Positions 32,254-44,147 of a stretch of DNA of 64,000 nt are shown one piece after another. A model generated the notes under the pieces. That model searched no databases. It saw only the letters and a program-made list of their open reading frames with translations, and was not told the origin of the DNA. Positions within the stretch are counted from its first letter, which is position 1, and each line of letters begins with the position of its first letter. The DNA comes from Marsupella aquatica (Eukaryota > Marchantiophyta), in NCBI GenBank assembly GCA_973895155.1, contig OZ316899.1, positions 15,872,001-15,936,000 of the forward strand, given 5' to 3'. The translations under genes and the position numbers were made by a program.

Positions 32254-33887
32254 TATGTTCTTGGCGGATTTTGATTTTGAAGTCCGCCACATTCCAGGGA
32301 AGACAAATACGACAGCGGACGCGTTATCGCGTAAGGACCAACATCATGTCAATGGGATCACGATGCTTGAAGCCGAGTGGCCAAAGGTTCTGGCCACAAC
32401 GTATGGGAATGATAGGTTAGCTAAGGAATGGCAAAGCAATGGGGGTAGCCAAGGCAAGGTAAGGCACGTATCGTTGGGTTTGGATACGACGCATAATGTT
32501 CAGTTATGGCGATACAAGCAGAGGCGTGTGTACATACCAGAGTCTCTAAGGTTAGAGGTTCTACAAAAGTACCACAACTCGCCCTAGGGAGGGCATGGAG
32601 GACAAGCCGCTATGTATCGTAGCATGTCGCGAGATGTGTATTGGCCGGACATGAAGCAATCGGTCCTTCAACACGTGCAAAGTTGTTACTCGTGCCAAAA
32701 GAACCAAACGGTCTATAGGGCAAAAGGAGGATTGCTGCAACCCTTACCAGTAGCTGCGGCTCCATGGGAGTCTATCTCCATGGACTTCATTATTGGGTTA
32801 CCTGAGTCCCACGGCAGTAACTCCATCTTAACAATTGTGGATCATTTTTCCAAGATGACGTATTTCCTGCCTACTACGAAGATGGTTTCGGCCTGAGAGG
32901 TTGCTGGTCTAGTGTTTGACAATGTCTTTCGACAATGGGGATTGCCGTTGCATATCCTGTCCGATCGCGATACCAAGTTCACGGGCCATTTCTGGAAGGT
33001 GTTGTTTCGGTTACCTGGAACGGACCTGACGAGGGGATCAGCGTATAATCATGAGATAGATGGCCAAACGGAACGGGTTAATGGTATCGTGGAGGACTAC
33101 TTGCGTCACTTTGTGACGGCCAATCAAAAGGATTGGGCAAAGCACTTAACGATGGCCGAGTTTAGGTATAACTCAACCAAGCATTCGGCGACAGGGTTTG
33201 CGCCGTTTGTGTTGGCCACAAGGAGGACGCCAAGGGCGCCCTCCTGGTTTATAAATCCGGAAGCTTGGCAGACGGAAAGCAAGGTTCCTTCTACGGACGA
33301 TTTTATTTGAGAGCGGCGCCTAGTGGTGAAAGCGGCTACCAAGGGTATGACCCTTGCCCAAAGTCGGTACAAGGAGCAAGGGGATAAACATCGACGCCAG
33401 GTAAGCTTTGAAATTGGGGAGAGACTGGTTGCAGTTGAGACCTGAGCAATACCACGGGAACATAAGTAGGAAGCTGGCTCCCAGATATGCGGGGCCCTAT
33501 CGCATTATTCGATGGGCCCACAAGGATAATCCGGTTTTGGTGGTGCTGGAGACACCCAAGGAAATGGGCGTGGGCAAAAGCTACCATGTAAGCCGGCTCA
33601 AGAAGTTTGTCAAAGATGATGATCCCAACCGGGATCAGGTCTTGCGTCCGGACGCTGAGGAGTTTGAGGTGGAGGCAATTCTGGACCACCGTTCCAAACG
33701 CAGGTGTTGGGAAGGCAAATCTTAGAGTATTTGGTGAAGTGGGCTGGCTAGGATCAGGCCGAGAGTACTTGGGAACCAGAGGAAAATTTGGGTAATGCCT
33801 CAGAGATCCTTGGAAGCTATTGTAAGCGAAGCGGCCTACCGCCGTTGTGAACTGGTACAGGTAGCTGTAGCTACCTTTGTGAGTTGT
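32254..33887 (+). pseudogene. Chromodomain Ty3 element: RNase H end, integrase, chromodomain
   Basis: This continues the frame cut at 16715. It carries the RNase H end (HIPGKTNTTADALSR), an integrase zinc region (YSCQKNQ) and DDE core motifs (SMDFIIGLP, LSDRDTKFTGHF, GQTERVNG). It ends in a chromodomain seen in two frames at about 33660-33800 (EVEAILDHRS, then EYLVKWAG and STWEPEENL). Stops at about 32585, 32894 and 33308, at least two frameshifts (near 33400 and 33705) and a TAG in the chromodomain show it is dead. Chromodomains steer such elements to methylated histone H3. It is interrupted at 33887 by the solo LTR. Confidence 0.88.
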
Positions 33888-36800
33888 TGTGGTGCGTCCC
33901 ATGGCTCCCTAAACCCAAGAAACCCCCCAGCTCAAGCCGATTCCCGCAGGTTTCGTGCTTGGCGAGGCCGTTTCCGCGGCTTAGCGGCATGGGACGCTGC
34001 TAACCTTCTACTACTACTATTAACATTTTACACACATATACTGGACAGATCCTTCATCGGGTCATGAGATACGTAGCCGGCCTAATATAGGTCTTCCCCT
34101 GTCTTCCCCTGTCTTCCCCTCCGTCTTGTTAGGTATGTTTGGATTCCGCCGCCGGAATGATCCCCAATAGGCTTGGTTAAGCCGCTAAGACCTCTCTTAG
34201 CTCGACACATCCAACTCTCACTCCCCTGCTTACTTTCCTTCCTTCTGTTGATGTGGGCACTCTTCACACAAGTTAATGCGACACACAAATAGCAAAATGA
34301 CTCATCCTGACTGAGTCATACCATGCACTTGCCATACAAACAGTACATCTCATACACCAGTTCTGCGAACTAAGCCGTGAGGCCAACTCTATTCAGCTCT
34401 TAGGCATGAGGAAACATGAATATACACAAGGGTCACTGTATGACTAACCGAGAGCTTCTCGTACTACTTGATCCCAGCCCGGCTGGTGCAAACTAAAAAC
34501 TTGCTAAAGAAGAGGCCCTGAGCTCCCCGCTGCCCAGGTACTTATCCTGGTAGTGGATCCGCCATTCTTTGCATCGTAAGCCTAATCTACCTGACAGTAA
34601 TCTACTTGCCCGAATCTACCTATGTACAGCAAGGCAGGAGCACAAGTGTTGCTCCTACCAGTGGAACCGCAATCCCACTAAGCTAAGTGTCAGGGCCGCT
34701 CCTGGTTCTAATCCTAATCCTAAACGTGGAGATCCGCGCCCGCCCTGCCCACTCACGCCTCCTCCCTCCACGTCCGCCCTCCCTAAAAGGAACGGCGCCC
34801 TTGCACCGTCACGACACCGGTGGTGGATCCTCAATGGACGCCCCCAACACTTCCCCCTCAACCACTGCCGTTGGCCCGCCTACTGACAGATTACCTGCCC
34901 TTGACCGAGTCAACTCTCCCTCGGCCTGACTGGGTCCACCTTCGGCTTCAGCCTCGACACCGGCCTCGGCAATACCCACGGCTTCGGCCTCAGCCACTCC
35001 CACGGCTTCGGCTTCAGCCACTCCCTCGGCTTCGGCCTCCCCTTCCCCTAGGGTAGTTGGATCCTTAGCCGTGACCCTGTCTGGGGTCGGTGCTGGGTCT
35101 ACCTCCTTGATCACCACGGCCTGTGAAGTCGTATTACTCCTTGACCTTGAAGGTTTCCGCTTCTTCTTCGTTGGTGGCTCGGCATCTGGTCCCTTCCCCT
35201 TCCCACTTACTTCCGGCACTGGTGCAGGTGGCGCGGCCTGTCCTTCGGCAATTACCACCCCTGGTAACTGGTTTGTCCCAACGGGAGATGGACCTGCTGC
35301 AGCTAAGCATTTAAATACTGCGGCTTGTTTCTTCAGCCGCTCAGTTTGGTTGTCGGCCCGCCGCTGTAGGTTCTCCATCTTCCTCATGATTTCCTCCAAC
35401 TCCTCTTGGGTTTCATCCAGGTCCTTACGTGCCCCCTCCAGCTCGTTTTTGGCCTCCTCCTGCTCCCTGTGGGCTTCCTCCAATTCCTTCTTCAAGGTAG
35501 CCCTCTCCTCCTGGGTTGCTCTTAGCTCCTTGTCGAGCTCTGCAATGATGACAGACTCCATCTGATTCATCTTGGCGTAAGTCTGTTCGAGCATCTCGTC
35601 CTTCTCCCTTAGGTCGGCCTTGAAGCTGGCCGTCAGGGACGCAAGCTCCTGCTGCAGCGCCATAATCCCTTGATAGGATTTCCCTAACTCGGCCTCCTTC
35701 TGCTCAAGGGCTCCGCGGATTTTCTCGAGCTCCCCTTTCAACGCCCATTCCTTTCTTTGGGTCTCCGCCATGGCCCGGCTGTTGGCTGTTATGTGGGCCT
35801 CCTCTGTATTCTTCAGCTCTTGCTTCCACTTCTCCCTCTCTTTGATCGTGTCGGCCAACTCTTCCTGCGTCTGAGTCAGTTTATCCTTGATATTCTGATT
35901 ATCAGCCTGCGCGGTGTCCAACTGCCCCTGCATGATGTTCAGCTCATGTCGTTTAATCCGCAGTTCATCTTGGGCTTTCTTGGCCGCCCTTAGATCTTCA
36001 ATCTCGGCTTCCATCCTCCTAAGCCGCCGAATGACCTCGTCCTTCTTGCTTCTCTCTAAAGCCACCGCTTCTTCTAATTGGTGCTTCTCCAACTGCTCCC
36101 TATGGAAAAAGGGTCCTACCTCCAACTCCTCTTCAAAGATGCCGAGCGCAAGTTCCCCACACATCTCACCATACTCCATGGCTCTATTCTTAGCGTAGGT
36201 GGAGTAAGTAGAAGTGATCGGCATCGCCCATCGTGGCCTCTGCTCCCAAGCCGTCCTGCGGATCTCTTCAATCGTGGCTAGAGGTTTGCTTCCTTTTTCG
36301 GCTAGCCGCCTGATGTCCTCCGGCCAATCTCCTCCTAGTAAATCCTTTTCCTTAGCCAGGGCGGCCTCCTCTTCCTGCTTGATTCGCTCCTGAAATTCCT
36401 GCACCGTCTGTTTTATGCCGTCGAAGCTCGGGGGGGCAACGTCTGGTGGGGGAGACTCAGGGCTACTCTGCTGGTTGGGGTCCCCTCGCACTACCCTTGG
36501 AAGTGTGGGGACAAACCGGCCACAGGTCCTTACTCCTGGAACGTGATGGTCCGACCCATAGCCGGAATTATCATGGCTGCAGTCCTCCACTGCCTCCTCT
36601 ACCTCTTGGACGTCCGGCTTCTCCCTCTCCTCTTCGTCGGTAGGAGCTTCAGGCAATTCTGCCTCAGATTCGGAGCTTGAGGTTCCCACGTACATTCGAA
36701 CACCTGGCTTGGATTTTGGCCTGATTCTCTCCTTGTCTCCAGCAAAGGGGTTTTCTCTTGTGAGCCGGTGTAGGCCTACCTCTGTAGTAGTGTCCTGCAT

Positions 36801-38547
36801 GGTTGCCGTTGCCGTTGTTGTTGCCGATGCCGATTTCTTTTCTTTCTCCAGTAGTTTCAGCAGACTCTGCATGCCTGGTTGCTGCATCGGCAAGTCTTCC
36901 TTCCTGGGCCTAAACACCTGCTCGATCGTAGGACTAACAGGTGGTTGAGGCTTCTCAGCCAACGGCCTCGGCGTTGGAGCTTCCTCGGGTGCCCTTACCT
37001 GCAGGGGAAGTACCGGGGCAAAAGTCTGACCTCTGGCATACCGGCACAACAGCGGCATGTGATAGCCAAGCCGCGACACGCTCCCCATGCCGATTACCTG
37101 CTGCTCCTCCTTTAAGATCTTCTTCAATTGGTTGAGGAGGTACCCGTTGTAGTCCCGGCTTGGGTCTGGCCTTTCTGCCAGATAGACCTGTGCCTTGCCG
37201 ATCTCTGCCCTCGGCAAGTTACAATGCATGGTCACCCGCAAGAAGTCGATCATCTCTCCTATGTGCGGGTTGGTGCAGGTGTTCCGGAAGAAGCCATTCT
37301 TCGTTGATGGCCCGGGGAACGACCGGAACTCCTTGTCAGGCAAGGTCTTCCTGGTATCAACTTTGGTCTTATTGCCTATCGGCAGGCCAAACGCTTCGGC
37401 AATTACCTTGGGAGTAAGATAGAAATCCTTCCCATATATCCTCGTGCAATTGGTCTCGGGTTCCCATGACCCCACGAATTCTAATAGGTCTGACTCCGGT
37501 ACCTCCGGCTTCAGCCATGGTAATCTTACAAAGGCCTCCAAGCCGGATCCGGCCATGAAGCCTTGGTACTTCTTGGTCTGCATGGCCGTAAAGCATGCAT
37601 CCTCCTCCCGTGCAAAATGTAGTTGCACCTCCACCGGTAGGGTTGCCGCCCAGCCCTTCCAGGTGTCATCCCTGGTTGGAATGGCCTTGATGGGATCGAC
37701 CTCCTCTTCTTCAGCTTCTCCCTGCCTCCTGCTCTGCTGCTCGGCTGGCTTCTTTGGTGCCGCCGATCTCGTTCTTTTTGCCGGGGTGGCTTCATCGTTG
37801 ACGGCTCCCTTCCTCTTCATCTCTGCTGCCGTGGAGGTTTCTCCTAGCACCGTTGCCTGGGTCCACCTTTCCGTGCTACCCTTTAATTCCCAGTGTATGT
37901 CGTTGCAGTTCTTGATGGCCTCTCGGATGCCGACGACGCTGTCTTTGCAAAACAGAAGATCGTCGAGTTGATTGGAAGTAGGCGTCCACAGGAACTCGTC
38001 CTTGATGAGTTTGCCTCCTAAGAAAGCCGTCTTCTGCAGCTCCCACAATCGAGCGAGCTCCTGCCGTTCTCTAGCTGCCCTTTCTGATTCCTCGTCCTCG
38101 TAAGTCTTGATGTACTCAGTTGCCCGTTCGAACAGGCATCCCCAGAAATGTGCCGCTTGATTGACGTTGCTCATACCCTCCTTAGGTTGATCGTCGGTAT
38201 CTACTCTCTCCCCGAGTGCTTGCCTAAGCAGCTGACAGTAGTTGGCCTCCCGTAGTCGTCTGCCTAGTTCGTGCTCGCAAATGAGCCACTATTTCCTGCA
38301 AGCGCTCCTTACCCCTCTCCTTTGCCGGTCCTTCTTCCCGTTGATCCTTCCTAGCCGCCGACGCTTAACGCGCCCTAACCCTAATCGGGTTTTCACCCTT
38401 AGCCTTACCTCCGGCCTCGGCCCGGGTTCCATGGTTGCCCCTAATTGTTTATATTTTCCTTGTTTTGTCACTATACTAAGGTGTTCCTAGGGTGCCTTCC
38501 TGCTTTACCCACTTAACCGGCCGAGTGATTCCTGTCTAGGCATCACA
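33888..38547 (-). mobile_element. Solo LTR of family 1 (4660 bp) with target duplication GTTGT
   Basis: The segment starts and ends exactly as the family-1 LTRs do and aligns along its whole length with a few small indels and scattered substitutions. GTTGT flanks it on both sides (33883-33887 and 38548-38552), so it is a complete insertion later reduced by LTR-LTR recombination rather than a broken element. It is more diverged from the two LTRs of the full element than those are from each other, so it belongs to an older or separate insertion. Confidence 0.95.
34809..38432 (-). pseudogene. LTR ORF, solo-LTR copy, one nonsense codon near the start
   Basis: The frame matches the intact ORF, but TAG at 38289-38291 replaces the TGG of the intact copy, about 48 codons after the first ATG (38430-38432). 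Translation could resume at the internal ATG 38172-38174, leaving 1121 open codons with all recognised regions. That a solo LTR keeps so long an open frame suggests either recent origin or tolerance of changes that spare the frame. Confidence 0.85.
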
Positions 38548-38781
38548 GTTGTATCCTAGTTTCACTCCTCTCGGCCTCTTAAGGATAAAGTCAGATTGCG
38601 TTGGTGCTAGAGGTTGTTGGGCAGCCGATTTGCTTTTTGCGAGTGGAAGTTGATGGTGCCTGCCCTACATCTATGGGCGGGCTGGTTTGAACCAAAGGGG
38701 GAGTACCCCAAGGGAAGGACAATGGGTCCGACGAGTTTGGAGTTAGCTTACCCGTTTGGACGTGACCATTTTGAAGGGGGG

Positions 38782-39467
38782 TGAAAGTCGCGGAACTCAA
38801 CTACCTTAACACTTGGCTCCGGCGTTGCTTACTCCGACTCCGAGCTCCCTGATGGTCCAGGCCCAGATAGGCCATCCAGGGAGGACTTAGCATGGGGAGA
38901 CTTGTGGGCAATGAGACGTGGCACTAGCGAGGCAAGGACTGTGGACCTTGGGGCTAAGACCGAGCCGAAGTCGTGAGCCGCGGCGGTCGCTACACTAAGG
39001 GAAACCGCCAAACGGAAATGGCGATATCTTCCCAACGGGAAGTCCGTTGGAGGAATTCTTGGGTGCATTGGAAAGCTCTTGAGGAGGGCTACGTCCTCCT
39101 GAGCTCAGTTGGGTCTGGGGGTGCCATGGGTTCTCGTGTTTTGCGGGTGTCAGCTTGCCCGCTTGTCGAATCCTGTCGAACAGCAGCCAAGCCGCGTTCA
39201 GTCTTCCAAGGGAGCTGGCGTTGGGGAGGCAAGGCCAAGTAGGTGCGGAGGCTGAGTTCCAAGGGTGCTCGGCCCCTAGACCACCAGTGGGGAAAACCGG
39301 GAGCGCTTGCTAGAGTCGGGGCCATTCTGGTCCCGGCGTGTTGGGACAAGCTACGCTATTTGGGCCATGAGCATGTCCTGAGGTCAGGGCGGTCAGTTGG
39401 TGATGGATAGGTACAAGGGGGAACCCGGGCCGCGCCCAAGGAAGGAGCTATTCTGGACAAACAGTGG
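38782..39467 (+). repeat. 3' LTR of the chromodomain Ty3 element, truncated
   Basis: It follows the purine tract TTTTGAAGGGGGG (38769-38781), begins TGAAAGTCGCGG and aligns with 15001-16130 apart from a deletion of about 460 bp. It breaks off at about 39467 inside the LTR. Confidence 0.75.
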
Positions 39468-39565
39468 ACCTCCCCGGATGGCCTATCCGGGCCTGGACCA
39501 TAAGGGAGATTGGCGTCGGAGTCAGCAACGCCGGAGCTAAGTGTTAAGGTAGTCAAGTTGCACGA
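39468..39565 (-). repeat. Inverted fragment of the chromodomain-element LTR start
   Basis: About 98 bases are the reverse complement of the beginning of the LTR at 38789 and 15008 (GGAGCTAAGTGTTAAGGTAGT). It abuts the truncated 3' LTR, giving a fold-back of LTR sequence at the element's end. Confidence 0.8.
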
Positions 39566-40104
39566 CTGGATCCAACTATCCTAGAAGGCGGGGATAGCAA
39601 AGCCGAGGCCAGGACAGTCAGTGATGAAGCCAAGGTACCGGGTCCGCTGTTGATCAATTAGTGCCTCATGCGCACACAATTTGACTCAAAAAAGGAGTCA
39701 TAAGAATTGGAAGATAAAATTCTTGGTGTAGACTCTTCTCACCGGACAACGGGCATAATATTTTATTTACCACCCTACATTTGGCACTCTCTATGAGGCC
39801 CAAAGGGCAATAATTCTTGAACTCACAGTCGCCCGCCGGGTCGGGGGGTCGGTCCTACGGAAAAGTGGTAATACATTTTCATGTTTTGATGTTTGACATT
39901 TATGTATCCATTTCGGTAAAGTGGCTATCAAAGATTTGAAAACAATTGGTTATGCATAAATCGTCTTTTTTTTCTAAAACCGATAGATATATTTTTTCCA
40001 TTTATATATATATATGTATTTGAAATTTTTTTATATATTAATTTTTAAGCGCCTTCAACATAGGTTAAAATCGGCCCCCTTTTTCATACATATCCACCAC
40101 TAGA
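39566..40104. other. Unassigned AT-rich gap
   Basis: No gene or recognised repeat. AT-rich from about 39960 to 40060. Confidence 0.4.
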
Positions 40105-41192
40105 GCATGCAGGGGAGGCCGTAGCCGTATTAGAGGTCATGGCCGATGCTGAGGCTGAAGCCGAGGGTGGACCTAGTTAGGCCGATGGAGAGTTGACTCG
40201 GTCTGGCGCAGGTAATCTGTCAGAAGGCGGACCTACGACAGTGGCTGCGGAGGAAGCGTTGGGGGCGTCCATTGAGGATCAGCCACCGCTACCATGACGG
40301 TGGTGGAGGGCTGCTCCTTTTAAGGAGGGTGGACGTGGAGGGAGGAGGCGTGAGTGGGCAGGGCGGGCTCAAATCTCCAAGTTTAGACTTAGGTCAGGAC
40401 CAAGAGGCGACCCTAACACTTAGATTAGTGGGATTGTGGATCCGCTGGTAAGAGCAACACTTGTGCTCCTGCCTTGCTGTACATAGGTAGATTACAGTTA
40501 GGATAGATTAGGCTTATGCTGCAAGGAATTAGGCGGATCCACTGCCAGGATAAGTACCTGGGCAGCGGGGAGTTGAGGGTCTTCTTCCTTAGCAAGTTTT
40601 TAGTGCACAAGCAGGCTGGGATCAAGTAGTTAAAGAAGCTCTCGGTTAGTTATACTGTGACACTTGTGTATATTCATGTTTCCTCATGCCTAAGAGATGA
40701 ATAGAGTTGGCCTCACGGCTTAGTTTGCAGATCTTGTGTATGAGAAGACTGTTTGTATGGCAAATGCATGGTATAACTCAGTCAGAAGGAGTCATTTTGC
40801 TATTTATGTGTCGCATTAACTTGTTTGAAGATTGTCCACATCAACCAAGAGAATGGAGTAAGCAAGGTAGTAAGAGTTGGATGTGTCAAGCTGAGAGATG
40901 TCTTAGCGGCTTACCCAAGCCAGTTGGGGATCATTCTGGCGACGGAATCCAAACATACCTAAAGGAAGACCACAAGAGGAAGAGAAGGGAAGGCATAGAA
41001 TAGGCCGGCTACGTATCTCATGACCCGATGAAGGATCTATCCAGTATATGTGTGTAAAATGTTAGTAGTAGAAGGCTTAGCAGTGTCCCATGCCGCTAAG
41101 CCGTGGAACCGGCCTCGTCGAGAGCAAAACCTGCAGGAATCGGCTTGTGCAGGGGGGTTTCTTGGGTTTAGGGAGCCATGGGACGCACCACA
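40105..41192 (+). repeat. Truncated family-1 LTR relic, plus orientation
   Basis: This is a diverged reverse-complement match to 16716-17800, from the end of the LTR ORF (the Ala-Glu repeat, here with an internal TAG) to the LTR terminus ACGCACCACA at 41192. Its divergence shows it is older than the two large copies. Confidence 0.85.
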
Positions 41193-42888
41193 CTGGACAA
41201 GGCTACCGATTCAAGGCATTAGTTGTAAGGAAGTTGGTTATGGGGGAATTGGGTGATCATTCGCTTGAGAGGGGAAGAGAAGACGCAGCTTCTGAGTTCC
41301 GGATTCGAGACTTGTGATAGGAATTCCGGAATTTCACTAGGATTTGGAATTCGTTTTCTTTCTCTCCATTGGTCATCATGGTGAAGAGAAAGGATCCGGA
41401 TTTATCCCTGGGAAAATCCAGAATCCGGACCTTGCCAAAGAGGTCTACGAAAGAGCAAACAAGAAGCCATTGCGACCAGAGATACCTTCGGATCAAGAGA
41501 GAAGGGATTGATTACAAAAGAACCTTGAGGCCATGGGCTGCGCAAAGTTGATGGAGTTTCCCTGGGGTCACCAGAGCGCTATATTCATCAAGGAGGTCCG
41601 GAACCGTTCCACCCTAAATCCGGAATTTTTGGATTCTATTAGAGCCAGATCGGGAAAGTGGATCGCTACAGTTATCTTGTCGCTTTTGGATGTGCCTTTG
41701 AAGGGAGAAGGCTTCCTGACCTCTAAGAATGACTTCGCGGATAACTATTTTTGATGGAGAAGTCAATCCGAAAGATGGCTGGAAGGTGTCCCAGTGCTGT
41801 AATGAGGAGTTTTTCAACGTTCTGTCCTTTTTGCTCGCGCTTCTTTCCCCTGCCAAGCCTCGACGAGTTACAATCCGGATTGGGAACACAATTGCTGCTT
41901 CTTACATAGGAGAGAAGAAGATTTCCCGGGCCAAAGTTTTGGAGGAAGTTATAGCCAAGGAGGTCTGGAATCTTCATTTGAAGACCCTCACATCCCTTTC
42001 TTGCTATCTGGCCAAACTTTACTCAATGGACCAGATGCTCACAGGTGAAGAAGCGGAGGAGTACGAGAATCAAGCCATGTTGCCTAAACTCAGAGATCCG
42101 GATTGACAACCATCTGAGGGGACTGAATCAGAAGAAGAACCGATTGTGGAAGTGCGACCTCCCAGGACGCACAAGAGATTAGTACAGAGTCCGGAACCGG
42201 ATCCAGTCAAAGATCCGGAACCTGTCCGGAGACCTGAAAGTAGAGGGAGTCTTCCGGGTGTGACAACAAGCTCTAAATGGACGGCATCGGCAGAGTTGGA
42301 GCATGTCCGGATTTTTGTGGAGAGTGCCATCGGCAAGACGAAGCAACTGGAGGATCTTGTTGGAAAGGTTGTTGAGATGCTCAATTGCAGTCCGGTTGTC
42401 ATCATTTCCACTTTGGACATGGTAATTAAAAGCCAGGCCAAGAAGAGGATCTGGGATTTGGAGATCAGGCAGTCAAGGACAGGTAGAAGATTGATTCCTT
42501 GGTGGACCAGTTGGATGTGGCCCAAAAGAAGTCGGAGGACCATCTCTAGATCCGGAAATTACTGAATGCTGCAGTTACTAGTGTTCAGGAGGCTATTCAT
42601 GTACCGGCCCTGGACTTGTTGGAAGCCAACTTGATCGATAAGTACTTGGCAATAGCTAAACGAGGCACCCTCGCCAAGATTATTGAGTGCAATAACCACT
42701 TTTCCAAGAAGATCACAGGAGCATTTGATTAGATGGAGAAAGCGATTTTGGATGCGAAGTCCATGTTGACCCCTGCTAGAATCCGAAACATCTCCGGTGC
42801 TTCGAGATGAAAACAAAGCAGAAGGCACTCCACCCGGATTTGAGAAGGTTGAGTTCCGCTTTCCGTCGGTGTCACCTTCAAACATCAA
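41193..42888 (+). pseudogene. Left half of an unnamed element with a coiled-coil ORF (element D)
   Basis: Frames at about 41400-41750, 41729-42106 and 42146-42565 can be read as one broken protein: a globular part (MEFPWGHQSAIFIKEV, AKEVWNLHLKTLT), an acidic linker, then a helical part (ELEHVRIFVESAIGKT). Stops and frameshifts separate them. The layout (globular region, linker, coiled coil) recalls the LTR ORFs of families 1 and 2, but I see no clear sequence match. CCGGAT/ATCCGG motifs are frequent. The right half lies at 54578-55240. Confidence 0.5.
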
Positions 42889-42889
42889 G

Positions 42890-43281
42890 TGGTGGACCTT
42901 GCCACCTAGCACCCTCACCAATCCCAGCACTCACGCCTAAGTGTCTCTGGTGCCCAAACGCCTCCACGGAATACCTTGAGCAAGTAAACTAGTGCCCCTT
43001 GCACCGCCAACGGCCCCTCCCATACAAAGCCGCACTTGCTCTCTAACACAACCACTACTCAACGGTCCTCCCCATCTGCACAAGCAACCAAGCACCTTGG
43101 TAAGTAACCCTTCAGGATCTAGAACTTGCCAAGTCTAGCATCCTAACTCAAGCTCAACAGACGTTGGTAAATAGGTCAGCGATAGGTCCTCCCGATGCCA
43201 GAAGCCAAAACCAGAACCCAAGCCCACTATCCATCCAGGACAGTTCCTTCCTTGGGCGTGGCCCGGATTCCCCCTTGTACC
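42890..43281 (-). repeat. Inverted chromodomain-element LTR, 3' part
   Basis: This is the reverse complement of about 16090-16306 plus roughly 200 bases of LTR end that the copy at 15001 has lost. The 5' end of the same inverted LTR lies at 54497-54577. Between them the family-2 element is inserted, and about 1 kb of this LTR is missing. Confidence 0.75.
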
Positions 43282-43680
43282 CGGTCGGTAGAGATTTTCT
43301 GAAGCAAGTATAGACACCCTTGTAGACTGGGTAGTGCTGGACTCGCTATTGATGATGTCCCAGACCCGAGCGGGGATGTGGTCAAAGTGGTGCCGCTGTA
43401 AGTTGATCGTGCTCGGGATATTGAAGACCTCGTCCGGAAGCCGAAGCAGTGCCTCCCAAAAGCCGATATATTGCCTCCGTTGGAGAAGTACCCTGATATC
43501 TCTTTGGGTCGGTAAAGCTCTCTCTGGGACGGGTAATCAAAGTTAAGTAGATAGTCGTGGCGGCTTGCTAGGTGGATGGCTCTCTCGTATTTGCGTTCAA
43601 TTTTGTATCGGTGCGGGTTGGCATGTTTCAATTAGTCGGCTAAGTGCCCTCTGATAGACAGTAACTACGTCCAGAATTGT
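43282..43680 (-). repeat. Inverted fragment of the family-2 LTR (left arm)
   Basis: This is the reverse complement of about 44190-44555 and closely similar to 53590-53990. It abuts the start of the direct LTR at 43681. Confidence 0.85.
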
Positions 43681-44039
43681 TGTGACGCCGCCGGTACAGC
43701 GAGTAATGAGTAATTCAGTCTGGACCACGCTTAGCACGCGCGTTAGGGGTATCTTAGGCCGCTATTATTAGCATAACGACAGTATTTAGGTAACCATTAT
43801 GAGTAGGAAATCATTAGTCAATAAGGGGAATTCATGTTCGGACTAGCGGTGTGTCGCCATTCGCACGGCCGGGTTGCGAGCGTGGAGGGGCCCCTCCCTC
43901 GGGTCCGTATAACAAACTTAGGGAAGCGGCCACTGACATGCGCTGACTCAGACCGGCGGAGTGGCCGGTACACTACAAGCATGAACGGTTCAGCCTATAG
44001 GCAACGAGGAGACGTCGGGTGATCGACAAGCCCTCAAGG

Positions 44040-44049
44040 TATAAAAAGG
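44040..44049 (+). promoter_or_regulatory. TATA box of the family-2 LTR
   Basis: TATAAAAAGG lies 360 bases into the LTR and about 108 bases before the LTR ORF's ATG. The inverted copy near 54118-54130 keeps the same element (TATAAAAAGG on the minus strand), so it is conserved between copies. Confidence 0.75.
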
Positions 44050-44147
44050 GAGCCGACCCTTTGTAGTGCACTAGTCCATCAGTCCACGCGCCAGCTTCAA
44101 CCCCAGCTCTCTCGTTCTCTCTTAGTCGCCACTGCTATCTCCTCTGA

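Noticed and set aside
39566-40104. Possible tRNA, rRNA or other RNA gene in the unassigned gap
   Set aside because: No cloverleaf, box motif or rRNA signature was recognised by eye.
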